Origin: Methylobacterium organophilum
GTDB lineage: Bacteria > Pseudomonadota > Alphaproteobacteria > Rhizobiales > Beijerinckiaceae
Reading direction: 5' to 3'
Length of the DNA stretch: 64,000 nucleotides
NCBI RefSeq assembly: GCF_022179465.1
Contig: NZ_BPQV01000013.1
Span: 115,238 to 179,237, forward strand
The notes below the pieces were generated by a model that did not search any database, was not told where the DNA came from, and saw only the letters and a program-made list of their open reading frames with translations. Of the stretch, positions 1 through 8,721 are shown one piece after another. Made by a program: the position numbers and the translations under genes. How positions within the stretch are numbered: the first letter of the stretch is position 1; every line of letters starts with the position of its first letter.

Positions 1-80
1 TGGCGGAGCGCGATTCCCAGCGCCTGCTGCCCCCGGGCGGCCGGGCGCATCACGGGGTGCGGCTGTCCCTCGAAGGGTAG
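1..80 (+). CDS. Possible C-terminal tail of a gene entering from the left
   Basis: Frame 3 is open from the window edge to a TAG at 78-80. It would encode a tail ending in GVRLSLEG. The stop abuts the convergent DUF2293-like gene at 81, which fits the dense packing here. Only about 25 codons are visible, with no recognisable motif, so no function is assigned. Confidence 0.35.
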   Translation, partial: AERDSQRLLPPGGRAHHGVRLSLEG

Positions 81-428
81 TCAGGCCTCCGCTTCGGCCT
101 CGCTCGCCTCCGGCTCCTCGCTGAGGCGGCGGCGCACGCCCCATTCCGCCAGCGCGTCGTTGAGGTCGTCGAGGACGAAATGACGGGCGCTGTCGCGGTC
201 GTAGCCCTCGTCGAGCAGAGCGTCGTACTCGGTGAAGACGTGGCGGGCGAAGGCCACGAGGGCGAGCCAGGCCGCCGTCTCCGGGACCGCCCGGCGCAGG
301 CCGGGGCTCGCCAGCGCCCGGTCGAGGATCGCCTCGCGCTCGAAATCCGGCAGGCGGGGGGCGAGTCGGGCCAGGGCATGCTCCAGGGCCACGCGTCGGC
401 CCGGCGGAGGGGCGGCGGAATCGGTCAT
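81..428 (-). CDS. DUF2293-like small protein
   Basis: 115-residue cytoplasmic protein starting at the ATG (428-426), which gives MTDSAAPPP. A longer upstream in-frame extension is low-complexity and reads antisense to the ABC gene. The core has hydrophobic helices, then a charged block with HVFTEYDALLDEGYD and ARHFVLDDLNDALAEWG. This resembles the conserved arginine/tyrosine-rich signature of DUF2293, from memory of the family. The tail is acidic (EASEAEAEA). No enzymatic residues are recognised and the function is unknown. It is transcribed leftward and convergent with whatever ends at 80. Confidence 0.65.
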   Translation of the reverse strand: MTDSAAPPPGRRVALEHALARLAPRLPDFEREAILDRALASPGLRRAVPETAAWLALVAFARHVFTEYDALLDEGYDRDSARHFVLDDLNDALAEWGVRRRLSEEPEASEAEAEA

Positions 429-608
429 GCGGCTCCTCCTGCCGGTGCCGAGGGAGCGATCGGACCGGCGACCGATCTTGCGCGGCGCCGGGCGCGATGT
501 CACCTCATGCCCGGAGACGTCATGCCCTGAGTCCCTGCCCGGGGCATGCCGCTCTCGCGTGGTTGCAGACGCCCGCGCTCTTCCCCTCACGACAGCTCGG
601 ACTGGCCG

Positions 609-875
609 ATGATTGACCGGATCGCCCTCCTCGCCGCGGCCGCGCTGCTCGCCGCCTCCCCCGCGCTGGCGGAGACCGTGCCCGCGAGCCCGCCCTCCGG
701 GCGCAACGTCTCCTCGACCGGCCGGGTGATGCCCCCGGCGAGCCCCCGGACCGGCGCCCTGAAGCCGGAGAGCGAGGCGGCGATGCTGAAGGCGCAGAAG
801 GCGGCCGAGACGCGCAACAAGGCCTGGGACCAGCGCATGCAGCGCACCATGGGCTCGATCTGCAAGGGCTGCTGA
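609..875 (+). CDS. Small secreted hypothetical protein
   Basis: 88 residues. The chosen ATG at 609 puts a classic Sec signal peptide at the N-terminus: a short basic start, then an Ala/Leu-rich core ending ASPALA, with cleavage expected near residue 21. Upstream in-frame starts (546) would bury the signal peptide. The mature part is Pro/Ser rich, then charged and helical, and ends MGSICKGC with two cysteines that could be oxidised or bind metal. No family is recognised. It lies 34 bp upstream of the ABC ATPase gene and may be co-transcribed. Confidence 0.6.
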   Translation: MIDRIALLAAAALLAASPALAETVPASPPSGRNVSSTGRVMPPASPRTGALKPESEAAMLKAQKAAETRNKAWDQRMQRTMGSICKGC

Positions 876-909
876 GGGAGTCGCCGCGGGCGGCCGGCGG
901 CACCGCGCC

Positions 910-1872
910 GTGATCCGGTTCGAGGGCGCCTCGAAGCGGTTTCCCGGCGCCGCGCACGCCGCCGTCGCCGCCCTCGACCTCGTCGTCCCCGAGGGCAGCA
1001 CCTGCGTGCTGATCGGGCCGTCCGGCTGCGGCAAATCGACGACGCTGCGCCTGGTCAACCGGCTCGTCGAGCCGGATGCCGGCCGGGTGCTCGTCGGGGG
1101 CCGGGACGTCGCCGGCCTCGATCCCGTCATCCTGCGCCGGGGCATCGGCTACGTGCTGCAGGGCATCGGCCTGTTCCCGCACCGGAGCGTCGCGCAGAAC
1201 GTCGCCACCGTGCCCAAGCTGCTCGGCTGGCCACGGCGCCGGATCGAGGCACGGGTCGACGCCATGCTCGACCTCGTCGGGCTCGATCCCGCGACCTATC
1301 GCGACCGCCGGCCCGAGGCCCTCTCGGGCGGCCAGCGCCAACGGGTGGGCGTGGCCCGGGCGCTCGCCGCGGACCCGCCGATCTTGCTGATGGACGAGCC
1401 CTTCGGGGCCGTGGACCCCGTCGCCCGCGGCCGGCTCCAGGCCGAGATCGGCGCGATCCTGGCGCGGCTGCACAAGACGGTGCTGATCGTCACCCACGAC
1501 ATCGGCGAGGCCATGCTGATGGGCGACCGGATCGCGCTGATGCGCGAGGGGCGCCTCGTCCAGGCCGCGCCCCCCGCGGATCTGCTCGCCGCCCCGGCGG
1601 GCGGCTTCGTGGCGGACTTCCTCGGGCAGGACCGGGCCCTGCGCCGCCTCGCCCTGCTGCCCTGCGGCGACTGGGCCGAGCCGGGCTCGGCCGAAGGCGG
1701 GCCGGAGACCAGGCCCGAAGCCTCCCTGCGGGACGCGCTCTCGCGGATGCTGGCCACGGGGCGCGATCGCCTGCCCCTCTCCGGGCCACCGGGCACGCCC
1801 CGGCTCATCACCCTGGCCGCGATCCGGAGGGCGGCCTTCGCGCCTCCCGCCACGACCGAAGAGACAGGCTGA
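910..1872 (+). CDS. ABC transporter ATPase, glycine betaine/quaternary amine (OpuCA/OsmV) type
   Basis: 320 residues with a GTG start. It has Walker A GPSGCGKST, a Q-loop in the context YVLQGIGLFPHRSVAQN (typical of the ProV/OpuCA group), signature LSGGQRQRVG, Walker B ILLMDEP and H-loop THD. It would energise import of quaternary amines or related osmolytes at the inner membrane. The region after about residue 235 is short and degenerate where OpuCA relatives carry CBS domains. No permease or binding protein is adjacent: a secreted small protein lies upstream and a convergent Nudix gene downstream. Its partners must be encoded elsewhere or have been lost. Confidence 0.85.
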   Translation: MIRFEGASKRFPGAAHAAVAALDLVVPEGSTCVLIGPSGCGKSTTLRLVNRLVEPDAGRVLVGGRDVAGLDPVILRRGIGYVLQGIGLFPHRSVAQNVATVPKLLGWPRRRIEARVDAMLDLVGLDPATYRDRRPEALSGGQRQRVGVARALAADPPILLMDEPFGAVDPVARGRLQAEIGAILARLHKTVLIVTHDIGEAMLMGDRIALMREGRLVQAAPPADLLAAPAGGFVADFLGQDRALRRLALLPCGDWAEPGSAEGGPETRPEASLRDALSRMLATGRDRLPLSGPPGTPRLITLAAIRRAAFAPPATTEETG

Positions 1873-1876
1873 GCTC

Positions 1877-2335
1877 TCAGGCCAGCATGCCGGAATCGCG
1901 CTTGCAGGCGGCGCGGATGATGCCCGCGAGCCCCGCCTCGACCACGGCCTCGGCGGCCTCCGACGGGGAGAACCAGCGGCCGTCGCGCTGGTCCTGCTCG
2001 GGCCATTTCTTGAGTTGCCGGCGCACCTCGAGGGGATAGACTCGGACCTGGCAGAGCACCGAATCCCGGTTCTTGAGCCGCTTCTCGTAGAAGTAGTAGC
2101 CGAGGGCGCGCTTGCCGATATGCCCGAGGAGTCCCGCCTCCTCGTAGGCCTCCTGTGCGGCGGCCTCGTAGGGCTTGCGGCCCTTCATCGGCCAGCCCTT
2201 GGGGATGACCCAGCGCCGGCTCTCCCGAGAGGTCACGAGGAGAATTTCGAGGCCGCCTTCAGCCGTGCGGCGATAGGGCAGCGCCCCCACCTGCCGCCGG
2301 GCCTCTCGCTCGATCGAGATCAACCCTGCCGTCAT
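1877..2335 (-). CDS. NUDIX hydrolase (diphosphoinositol-polyphosphate phosphohydrolase-like)
   Basis: 152 residues. The Nudix box is visible in GRKPYEAAAQEAYEEAGL, with Gln in place of the usual Arg before the first catalytic Glu, as is common in this subgroup. The preceding WVIPKGWP motif and the small basic surface resemble DIPP-type Nudix proteins that hydrolyse diphosphoinositol polyphosphates or dinucleoside polyphosphates. The true substrate cannot be read from sequence. It is cytosolic, leftward, and convergent with the ABC ATPase gene (4 bp apart). Confidence 0.85.
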   Translation of the reverse strand: MTAGLISIEREARRQVGALPYRRTAEGGLEILLVTSRESRRWVIPKGWPMKGRKPYEAAAQEAYEEAGLLGHIGKRALGYYFYEKRLKNRDSVLCQVRVYPLEVRRQLKKWPEQDQRDGRWFSPSEAAEAVVEAGLAGIIRAACKRDSGMLA

Positions 2336-2601
2336 CGCAGGTCAACGAGCCGATGACGCAACGGTTCGCTTCCGGACACAAGAGGGTGCGCCCGGACGAG
2401 GGAGGATGAGCCCGGCACCGAGAGGAGGCAGGCCTCTGCAACTTTGCGATGAATCATCGGCGGGGCGAAGCGGGAGATCAGCCGGACGGCGCGATGCGAG
2501 ACATCCCCACCGCGACGCACCACTAGCCGAGGTCGAGCCTCTTCCTCAAGAGATCCTTAACCGGCAAATCAACATTGGCGCGGCTTGCCAAGGCCGCCCG
2601 G

Positions 2602-3066
2602 TCACCCCGCCATGCTCAGGCTGTCGATGAGGGCGTTGAGATCGGCGCGCATGGCCTGGATCTCCGGCTCCGTGAGATGCAGCTGGCACATGACCGCCTG
2701 GCGGACGGCGAGGGCCTCGGAGCGCAGGTCGCGCCCCTTCGGAGTGAGCGCGATCTCGACCTCGCGCTCGTCGGACTGCCGGCGGCTGCGCAGCAGCAGG
2801 CCGGAGCCCTCCAGGCGCTTCAGCACGGGGGTGAGCGTGCCGGAATCGAGCCGCAGCCGGCGCCCGATATCGGAGACGGTGATGCCGTCGCTCTCCCAGA
2901 GCACCAGCAGCACGAGATATTGCGGATAGGTCAGACCCATCCGCTCCAGCATCGGACGGTACGACTTCGTCATCCGATGGGCGGCGGCGTAGAGGGCGTA
3001 GCAGAGCTGGTTGTCGAGCAGCAGAGGGTCTCTCAGCGTCTCTGCCGATTCCTTCGGAGCGTTCAC
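2602..3066 (-). CDS. ohrR: MarR-family organic hydroperoxide sensor/repressor OhrR
   Basis: 154 residues from a GTG start that gives VNAPKES; the upstream extension is arginine-rich noise. The winged-helix MarR core is clear (LTYPQYLVLLVLWE, then LDSGTLTPVLKRLE, then the wing with SDERE). The motif LLLDNQLCYALY places a Cys at about residue 22, equivalent to the reactive cysteine of OhrR proteins. Peroxidation of that cysteine releases the repressor from DNA. OhrR normally controls the thiol peroxidase gene ohr, but no ohr gene lies within the window. The next leftward gene is the Nudix hydrolase, 266 bp away. Confidence 0.85.
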   Translation of the reverse strand: MNAPKESAETLRDPLLLDNQLCYALYAAAHRMTKSYRPMLERMGLTYPQYLVLLVLWESDGITVSDIGRRLRLDSGTLTPVLKRLEGSGLLLRSRRQSDEREVEIALTPKGRDLRSEALAVRQAVMCQLHLTEPEIQAMRADLNALIDSLSMAG

Positions 3067-3508
3067 TGTCCAAACCCCGCCCTTCGACGACCCGAGGCTC
3101 CGGCCGCGTGCCCATCCGTGGCGGGCCGCGCGGCGGTGCAAAGCTCGGCGGCGCGCAACCGGCCGCAACACCGATCACGCATGATAGCGGACGGGAAACG
3201 GCACGCCATCTGCCGGAACATTCCGCCGCATCCTCTGGAAACTTTTCTTAGAAACTGGCGCGAAACCTCCCCAGGCGCAACCGCCGCCGGAGCTGGGCCG
3301 GGGAGAATGACGAAATATTCCTCATCCTGACCGGGATAAAATGGCGCATCCGGCGACGCGTTCCCTCGCCTGCCGGTCCATGACCGGCAAGAGACTGCCA
3401 GGGCGCCGCGCAAGGGCGGCAGCCCTGGCGCCGACCCGAGGCGTTCAAGAGCCGCTGTCGTGACGCGCGCGCGCACGCCGAACCGGTGTCCACGCCGGCG
3501 AGAGGGCT
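3067..3508. other. Intergenic region without a supported gene
   Basis: 442 bp between ohrR and the DUF983 gene, both leftward. I find no ORF with a plausible start and composition. The visible structure is the pair of hairpins at 3371-3429, and a slightly AT-richer patch near 3235-3330 may hold the ohrR promoter. Confidence 0.5.
3371..3429. repeat. Two adjacent hairpins
   Basis: The first is GCCGGT-CCATG-ACCGGC at about 3373-3389. The second is stronger: GCCAGGGC plus GCCGC (3397-3409) pairing with GCGGC plus GCCCTGGC (3416-3420, 3422-3429) with one bulged A. Neither is followed by a T-run in either direction. They lie about 80 bp past the DUF983 stop and may end or stabilise that transcript. 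Confidence 0.5.
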
Positions 3509-3913
3509 CTAGCGGAAGCGCCCCTCGGCGGCCTTGTTGTGGAACTGGAGAGCCGCCAGCAGGCCCTTCAGCGGCCGCACCAGGAGCAGGCTGAGGCCAA
3601 TCGAGAGCGTGCCCGCCACCGCCGCATGCAGCCACATCGGCGGCTCGTAGGTGATCTCCAGCCAGAGGGCGGTGGCGACCACGACCGCGCCGACGATCGA
3701 CATCACGAAGAAGGCCGGCCCGTCCGCGGAATCGAAGGCGGAGAAATCCTGCCCGCAGACCTCGCAGGTGGGGCGGAAGCTGAGATAGCCCTTGAACATG
3801 TGCCCCTCGCCGCAACGGGGGCAGCGCCCGCGCAGGCCCGTCGGGATCGGAGGCGGCTCGTTGGCGATGGGGCGTGTCACGTCGTTCGAACTCCGGAAGA
3901 CCAGGCGACCCAT
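3509..3913 (-). CDS. DUF983 membrane protein associated with cytochrome oxidase operons
   Basis: 134 residues from the ATG at 3913; a GTG at 3880 is an alternative start. There are two CxxC pairs (CPRC and CEVC) forming a zinc-ribbon-like N-terminal module, then two hydrophobic segments predicted to span the membrane. DUF983 genes commonly follow ctaE in alphaproteobacterial oxidase operons, where they are presumed to help oxidase biogenesis. Here the gene lies 156 bp beyond ctaE and past a strong terminator, so it probably has its own promoter or depends on readthrough. Confidence 0.8.
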   Translation of the reverse strand: MGRLVFRSSNDVTRPIANEPPPIPTGLRGRCPRCGEGHMFKGYLSFRPTCEVCGQDFSAFDSADGPAFFVMSIVGAVVVATALWLEITYEPPMWLHAAVAGTLSIGLSLLLVRPLKGLLAALQFHNKAAEGRFR

Positions 3914-4017
3914 CCCGGGAACCTCCCGGCACGACGAAACGGTCCGCCAGCGGACCCGATATCGCATCCGCCCGGTCCCGGCGGAACGTCGCAGGGCGCA
4001 ACGGCGCCCCGCGCATG

Positions 4018-4041
4018 AAAAAGGGCGGCTCGCGCCGCCCC
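4018..4041 (-). terminator. Rho-independent terminator after ctaE
   Basis: Read on the minus strand, a GGGCGGC stem, GCGA tetraloop and GCCGCCC stem (4040-4023) are followed immediately by TTTTT. It lies 30 bp beyond the ctaE stop and should end the oxidase transcript before DUF983. Confidence 0.85.
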
Positions 4042-4069
4042 TTCCGTCGTCCCTGGGATCAGGCTGCGC

Positions 4070-4930
4070 TCAGCCGTGGGCGGCGTGGCCGACGCCCGAG
4101 CCCCAGACGTAGATGGCGGCGAACAGGAACAGCCAGACCACGTCGACGAAGTGCCAGTACCAGGCGGCGAACTCGAAGCCGAGGTGCTGCTTGGGCGTGA
4201 AGTCGCCCTTGTAGGCGCGCAGCAGGCAGACGGCGAGGAAGATCGTGCCGATGATGACGTGGGCGCCGTGGAAGCCTGTCGCCATGAAGAAGGTCGACGA
4301 GTAGATGCTGCCCGAGAAGCCGAAATGGGCGTGGCTGTACTCGTAGGCCTGGCAGGCGGTGAACAGCACGCCGAGGATGATCGTCAGCCACAGGCCGTAT
4401 TTGAGGCCCTTGCGGTCGCCGTGCAGCAGGGCGTGGTGGGCCCAGGTCACGGTGGTGCCGGAGGTGAGCAGGATCAGCGTGTTGAGCAGCGGCAGGTGCC
4501 AGGGGTCGAAGGCCTCGATACCCTTGGGCGGCCAGACGCCGCCGGTGAACTCGACGCGGGTCGCCTGGATCGGGTCGGCGGTGTAGAGAGCCGCCTCGAA
4601 ATAGGCCCAGAACCAGGCCACGAAGAACATCACCTCGGAGGCGATGAACATGATCATGCCGTAGCGGTGGTGCAGCTGCACGACGCGGGTGTGGTCGCCG
4701 CTATTGGCCTCGTGGGCGACGTCCTTCCACCAGGACAGCATGGTGTAGAGCACGCCGAGGGTGCCGGCGCCGAAGATGTAGGGGCCGACGGCGAGGTTGC
4801 CGAGCGTCAGGCTCTTCATCCAGAAGACCGCGCCGAAGGCCATCAGGAAGCCGGAGAACGCGCCGATCAGGGGCCACGGGCTCGGATTGATGATGTGGTA
4901 GTCGTGGTTCTTGGCGTGGGCCTCGGCCAT
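4070..4930 (-). CDS. ctaE: Cytochrome c oxidase subunit III
   Basis: 286 residues from the ATG at 4930 ([12 protein letters not shown]); the upstream extension has no membrane character. It is a seven-helix inner-membrane protein with family motifs: HIINPSPWP near the start, the [12 protein letters not shown] helix, [21 protein letters not shown] and the [11 protein letters not shown] helix. Subunit III stabilises the aa3-type oxidase core and supports proton uptake. It is the last gene of the oxidase operon and is followed by a strong terminator. A 149-bp gap separates it from ctaG. Confidence 0.97.
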   Translation of the reverse strand: MAEAHAKNHDYHIINPSPWPLIGAFSGFLMAFGAVFWMKSLTLGNLAVGPYIFGAGTLGVLYTMLSWWKDVAHEANSGDHTRVVQLHHRYGMIMFIASEVMFFVAWFWAYFEAALYTADPIQATRVEFTGGVWPPKGIEAFDPWHLPLLNTLILLTSGTTVTWAHHALLHGDRKGLKYGLWLTIILGVLFTACQAYEYSHAHFGFSGSIYSSTFFMATGFHGAHVIIGTIFLAVCLLRAYKGDFTPKQHLGFEFAAWYWHFVDVVWLFLFAAIYVWGSGVGHAAHG

Positions 4931-5079
4931 CGTCGTCGCTCTCCTCACCCCCGGCTCCGGCCGCCCGCGGCACCGGTCCCGTTCTCTTCGTTGCGGCGGG
5001 GTTCCCCGCCTTTCCGGCCCGACCACTATCGCGGTCGGGAAGCTGTTGTCACGCTTGGCGCGAAAGGAATCGCCCCGCG

Positions 5080-5685
5080 TCAGAAGTTCTTCCGCTCCCC
5101 GGCCTCCACGCTCGCCGTATCCGCGGCGGGCGCCCCGTTCTTCGAGGCGAAGTAGGTGTAGGACAGGGTCATCTCGTCGAGGCCGCCGATATCGGGGTCG
5201 CGGCGCAGCTTGGGATCGACGTAGAAGACCAGCGGGAAATCCATGCTCTCGCCCGGCTGCAGCGTGTGCTCGCTGAAGCAGAAGCACTCCACCTTCACGA
5301 AGTAGGCGCCCATCAGGTCGGGCTGCACGTTGAAGGTCGCGATGCCGGTCGCGGGCTTCAGGCCGTTGTTCTTCACGGTGAAGAACACCGTCTTGGTCTC
5401 GCCGGGCGTCGCCGAGACGCTGCGCGTCTCCGGCCGGAAGCTCCAGGACAGGGTCTTGGCGACGTTGGTGTCGAAATGGACCGTGAGCGGCTTGGCCGTG
5501 CCGTCCGCCAGGGCGAGGCCCGGGGCGACGCCGCGCACCGGCGTGCCGTCGAAGCCCGTCGCCTTGCAGAACAGGTCGTAGAGCGGCACCGAGGCGAAGG
5601 CGAGCCCGGTCATGCCGAGGACGAGGCCGGCGCAGGCGATCGCCGTCCAGCGCGCCCCGTTGCCCGTGCTCCCGCTGCTGCGCAT
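5080..5685 (-). CDS. ctaG: Cytochrome c oxidase assembly protein CtaG (Cox11), CuB insertion
   Basis: 201 residues: one N-terminal membrane anchor (about 13-33), then a periplasmic immunoglobulin-like copper-binding domain. The copper ligands are visible as the CFCF motif (Cys134 and Cys136), with a further conserved Cys40 in VPLYDLFC. Cox11 delivers copper to the CuB site of subunit I. It lies 13 bp downstream of coxF in the oxidase operon. The C-terminal SYTYF region is typical of the family. Confidence 0.96.
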   Translation of the reverse strand: MRSSGSTGNGARWTAIACAGLVLGMTGLAFASVPLYDLFCKATGFDGTPVRGVAPGLALADGTAKPLTVHFDTNVAKTLSWSFRPETRSVSATPGETKTVFFTVKNNGLKPATGIATFNVQPDLMGAYFVKVECFCFSEHTLQPGESMDFPLVFYVDPKLRRDPDIGGLDEMTLSYTYFASKNGAPAADTASVEAGERKNF

Positions 5686-5698
5686 CGCCGATCCGTCC

Positions 5699-5863
5699 TC
5701 AGAGCGGCCGGTTGAGGATCTGCGGCCCGAGCTTGGCGATCGTCAGCACGAAGAACAGCAGGACGAGCGCGCCGAGCGTCAGGGCGATGGCGACCGAGCG
5801 CTTGCGCCGGGCCTTGGCCTCTTCCGGCGTGAGCGGGCGGATGCCCTCGGGCAGGTTCGACAT
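5699..5863 (-). CDS. CoxF-like small oxidase-operon membrane protein
   Basis: 54 residues: a soluble N-terminus (IRPLTPEEAKARRKRS) and a single transmembrane helix (about 24-43). Small proteins of this form occur between ctaB and ctaG in alphaproteobacterial oxidase operons and are annotated CoxF; their role in assembly is not settled. The ATG at 5863 is chosen. A GTG four codons earlier (5875) would overlap the ctaB stop by 4 bp and is equally possible, implying translational coupling. Confidence 0.85.
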   Translation of the reverse strand: MSNLPEGIRPLTPEEAKARRKRSVAIALTLGALVLLFFVLTIAKLGPQILNRPL

Positions 5864-5871
5864 GGCCGTGC

Positions 5872-6834
5872 TCACGCCAGGACCGCGCGGAACAGGCCGA
5901 GGCCCTGCTCCGCCAGCAGCGCCGAGAACAGCACGAAGAGGTAGAGGATCGAGAAGCCGAACAGGCCCATGGCGGCCTTGCGCTCCGCCTCGCCCTCGCG
6001 CCGGCGATAGACCTGCGCCGCGCCGGCCAGCATGCCGAGGCCGCCCACGAGGCCGACCACGCCGTAGAGCCAGCCGCCGAAGCCGAGGGCCACGGGGGCG
6101 AGCCCGAGCGGCACCAGCAGCAGGGTGTACCAGACGATCTGGCGGCGGGTGGAGTCGGGACCGGCGACGTTGGGCATCATCGGGATGCCGGCCTTGGCGT
6201 ATTCGCCGCTCTTCACCAGCGCCAGCGCCCAGAAATGGGGCGGCGTCCAGATGAAGATGATCGCGAACAGGATCAGCGACTCGATGCCGACATGGCCCGT
6301 CACCGCGGCCTGGCCGACCACGGGCGGCAGCGCCCCGGCGGCGCCGCCGATGACGATGTTCTGCGGCGTCGCGCGCTTCAGCCACATCGAGTAGATCACG
6401 GCGTAGAAGACGATCGTGAAGGCGAGCAGCCCGGCGGCGAGCCAGTTCGAGGCGAGCCCCAGGATCAGCACCGAGCCGACCGAGAGCACGATGCCGAAGG
6501 CCAAGGCCTCGTCGGGGCGGATGCGCCCGGCGGGGATCGGCCGGGTCGCGGTGCGCGTCATCACCGCGTCGATATCGGCATCCCACCACATGTTGAGGCA
6601 GCCCGAGGCCCCGGCGCCCACGGCGATCATCAGCAGCGAGATGCCGGCCACGACCGGGTTCACGCTGGCATGGGAGACCACCATGCCGACGAGGGCCGTG
6701 AAGATCACGAGCACCATCACCCGCGGCTTCAGCAGGGCGAAGAAATCGGAGACCTCGCCTCCCGCCGCGCCCATCGCGGGCGCGAAGGCCGGCCGATCCG
6801 CGCCGGCACCGAGGCTGTTCGACAGAACCGTCAT
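5872..6834 (-). CDS. ctaB: Protoheme IX farnesyltransferase (heme O synthase)
   Basis: 320 residues, a polytopic inner-membrane UbiA-family prenyltransferase. The prenyl-diphosphate-binding motif [15 protein letters not shown] is present, as is the second conserved motif around [11 protein letters not shown]. It converts heme B to heme O, the precursor of heme A for the oxidase. It is in the operon between ctaD (159 bp upstream) and coxF, whose possible GTG start overlaps the ctaB stop. Confidence 0.97.
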   Translation of the reverse strand: MTVLSNSLGAGADRPAFAPAMGAAGGEVSDFFALLKPRVMVLVIFTALVGMVVSHASVNPVVAGISLLMIAVGAGASGCLNMWWDADIDAVMTRTATRPIPAGRIRPDEALAFGIVLSVGSVLILGLASNWLAAGLLAFTIVFYAVIYSMWLKRATPQNIVIGGAAGALPPVVGQAAVTGHVGIESLILFAIIFIWTPPHFWALALVKSGEYAKAGIPMMPNVAGPDSTRRQIVWYTLLLVPLGLAPVALGFGGWLYGVVGLVGGLGMLAGAAQVYRRREGEAERKAAMGLFGFSILYLFVLFSALLAEQGLGLFRAVLA

Positions 6835-6954
6835 GAACCCACGTGCTTCTCGAAGCGTCGGCCCCGGGGGGCCGTCTTTCTCAATCCGCGCGCCCTTCCG
6901 GATCTCGGAAGCGTCGCCCTTTGCGGGCGGCCCCGCGGGGCCACCCGGAAAGGG

Positions 6955-6978
6955 CGAGGACCGCCGGGGCGGTCCTCG
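6955..6978. repeat. 11-bp inverted repeat between ctaD and ctaB
   Basis: CGAGGACCGCC (6955-6965) and GGCGGTCCTCG (6968-6978) form a perfect stem with a very short loop. It lies 16 bp past the ctaD stop. No T-run follows in the leftward direction, so it is more likely an mRNA-stabilising or partial attenuator hairpin than a full terminator. Confidence 0.6.
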
Positions 6979-6993
6979 CGTTGTGTCGGTCCC

Positions 6994-8622
6994 TTAGTGC
7001 GCCGGCTCGTCGACGATCTTCGGGAGCGTCTCGAACTGGTGGAAGGGCGGGGGAGAGGACAGGGTCCACTCCAGGGTCGTGGCGCCCTCGCCCCAGGGAT
7101 TGTCCGCGGCGCGGGTCTTCGAGCGGAAGGCCAGCACGATGCCGATGAAGAACACGACCATGCCGAGGGCGAAGATGTGGCCGCCCATGGTCGCGACCTT
7201 GTGCCAGGGCGCGAAGGCCTCCGGGTAGTCGGCATAGCGACGCGGCATGCCGGCGAGACCCAGGAAGTGCATCGGGAAGAACAGGATGTTCGCGCCGATG
7301 AAGGCCAGCCAGAAGTGCAGCTTGCCGGCCCATTCCGGGATGACGTGGCCGGTCATCTTCGGGAACCAGTAGTAGACGCCGGCGAAGATGATGAACACCG
7401 CGCCGAGCGACAGCACGTAGTGGAAGTGCGCGACGACGTAGTAGGTGTCGTGCAGGTACTTATCGACCGCCGAGTTGGCGAGCACGACGCCGGTCACGCC
7501 GCCGACCGTGAACAGGAAGATGAAGCCCACCGCCCAGTGCATCGCGGCGGTGAAGCGGATCGAGCCGCCCCACATGGTCGCGATCCAGGAGAAGATCTTC
7601 ACGCCGGTCGGGACCGCGATCACCATGGTCGCGAAGACGAAGTAGGACTGCGTCTGCAGCGACAGGCCGACGGTGTACATGTGGTGCGCCCACACGACGA
7701 AGCCGACGACGCCGATGGCGACCATGGCGTAGGCCATGGCGAGGTAGCCGAAGACCGGCTTCTTCGAGAAGGTCGCGATGATGTGCGAGACGATGCCGAA
7801 GGCCGGCAGGATCATCACGTACACCTCGGGGTGGCCGAAGAACCAGAACAGGTGCTGGTAGAGGACGGGGTCGCCGCCGCCGGCCGGGTCGAAGAAGGTG
7901 GTGCCGAAGTTGCGGTCCACGAGCAGCATCGTGATCGCGCCGGCGAGCACCGGGAGCGACAGGAGCAGCAGGAAGGCGGTGACGAGCTCGGCCCAGGCGA
8001 AGAGCGGCATCTTGTGCAGCGTCATGCCGGGGGCGCGCATGTTCAGGATGGTGGTGATGAAGTTGATCGCGCCGAGGATCGAGCCCGCGCCCGCGAGGTG
8101 CAGCGAGAAGATCGCGAAATCGACCGCCGGGCCGGGATGGCCGGAGGACGAGGAGAGCGGCGGATAGACCGTCCAGCCGGTACCCGCGCCGTTGGCGCCG
8201 GGCGAGCCCTCGACGAACAGCGAGCAGACCAGGCAGCAGAAGCCCGAGACCGTCAGCCAGAAGGAGATGTTGTTCATCCGCGGGAAGGCCATGTCCGGCG
8301 CGCCGATCATCAGCGGGACGAACCAGTTGCCGAAGCCGCCGATCAGGGCGGGCATCACCATGAAGAACACCATGATGAGGCCGTGGCCGGTCACGAACAC
8401 GTTGTAGGTGGCCGGATTGGAGAAGTACTGGAGCCCGGGCTCCTCCATCTCCATGCGGATGCCGAAGGAGAGGAACGCGCCGATGATGCCCGCGAAGAAG
8501 GCGAACAGCAGGTAGAGCGTGCCGATGTCCTTGTGGTTCGTGGAGAGGAACCAGCGGACGAAGAAGGAGGGTTTGTGATCGTGGTGGGCGTCGTGCCCGG
8601 CATGTGCTGCGGCGGTAGCCAT
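6994..8622 (-). CDS. ctaD: Cytochrome c oxidase subunit I (aa3 type)
   Basis: 542 residues from the ATG at 8622 ([11 protein letters not shown]). It is the heme-copper oxidase catalytic subunit with twelve membrane helices. Visible hallmarks are the heme a ligand region [12 protein letters not shown], the CuB/cross-linked Tyr segment [14 protein letters not shown] near residue 270, WAHHMYTVG with the CuB histidine pair, and [15 protein letters not shown] carrying the heme ligands. The HPEVY glutamate is typical of A-family oxidases with a D-channel. It lies 99 bp downstream of ctaC. Confidence 0.98.
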   Translation of the reverse strand: MATAAAHAGHDAHHDHKPSFFVRWFLSTNHKDIGTLYLLFAFFAGIIGAFLSFGIRMEMEEPGLQYFSNPATYNVFVTGHGLIMVFFMVMPALIGGFGNWFVPLMIGAPDMAFPRMNNISFWLTVSGFCCLVCSLFVEGSPGANGAGTGWTVYPPLSSSSGHPGPAVDFAIFSLHLAGAGSILGAINFITTILNMRAPGMTLHKMPLFAWAELVTAFLLLLSLPVLAGAITMLLVDRNFGTTFFDPAGGGDPVLYQHLFWFFGHPEVYVMILPAFGIVSHIIATFSKKPVFGYLAMAYAMVAIGVVGFVVWAHHMYTVGLSLQTQSYFVFATMVIAVPTGVKIFSWIATMWGGSIRFTAAMHWAVGFIFLFTVGGVTGVVLANSAVDKYLHDTYYVVAHFHYVLSLGAVFIIFAGVYYWFPKMTGHVIPEWAGKLHFWLAFIGANILFFPMHFLGLAGMPRRYADYPEAFAPWHKVATMGGHIFALGMVVFFIGIVLAFRSKTRAADNPWGEGATTLEWTLSSPPPFHQFETLPKIVDEPAH

Positions 8623-8721
8623 CGATGCTGACCTTGCTCGGGTGTTTCCTAGATCTCGCGGGATGAGAGCCGGCAACCCGCGCGGGGTGCCGGTCCTCCT
8701 CTCAGGCCGTGGGCCGGTTCG

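Noticed and set aside
6235-8631. Very long plus-strand open frame opposite ctaD and ctaB
   Set aside because: It reads antisense to two certain genes, has His/Asp/Glu/Arg-rich low-complexity composition and no start signal; such shadows are expected at 70% GC.
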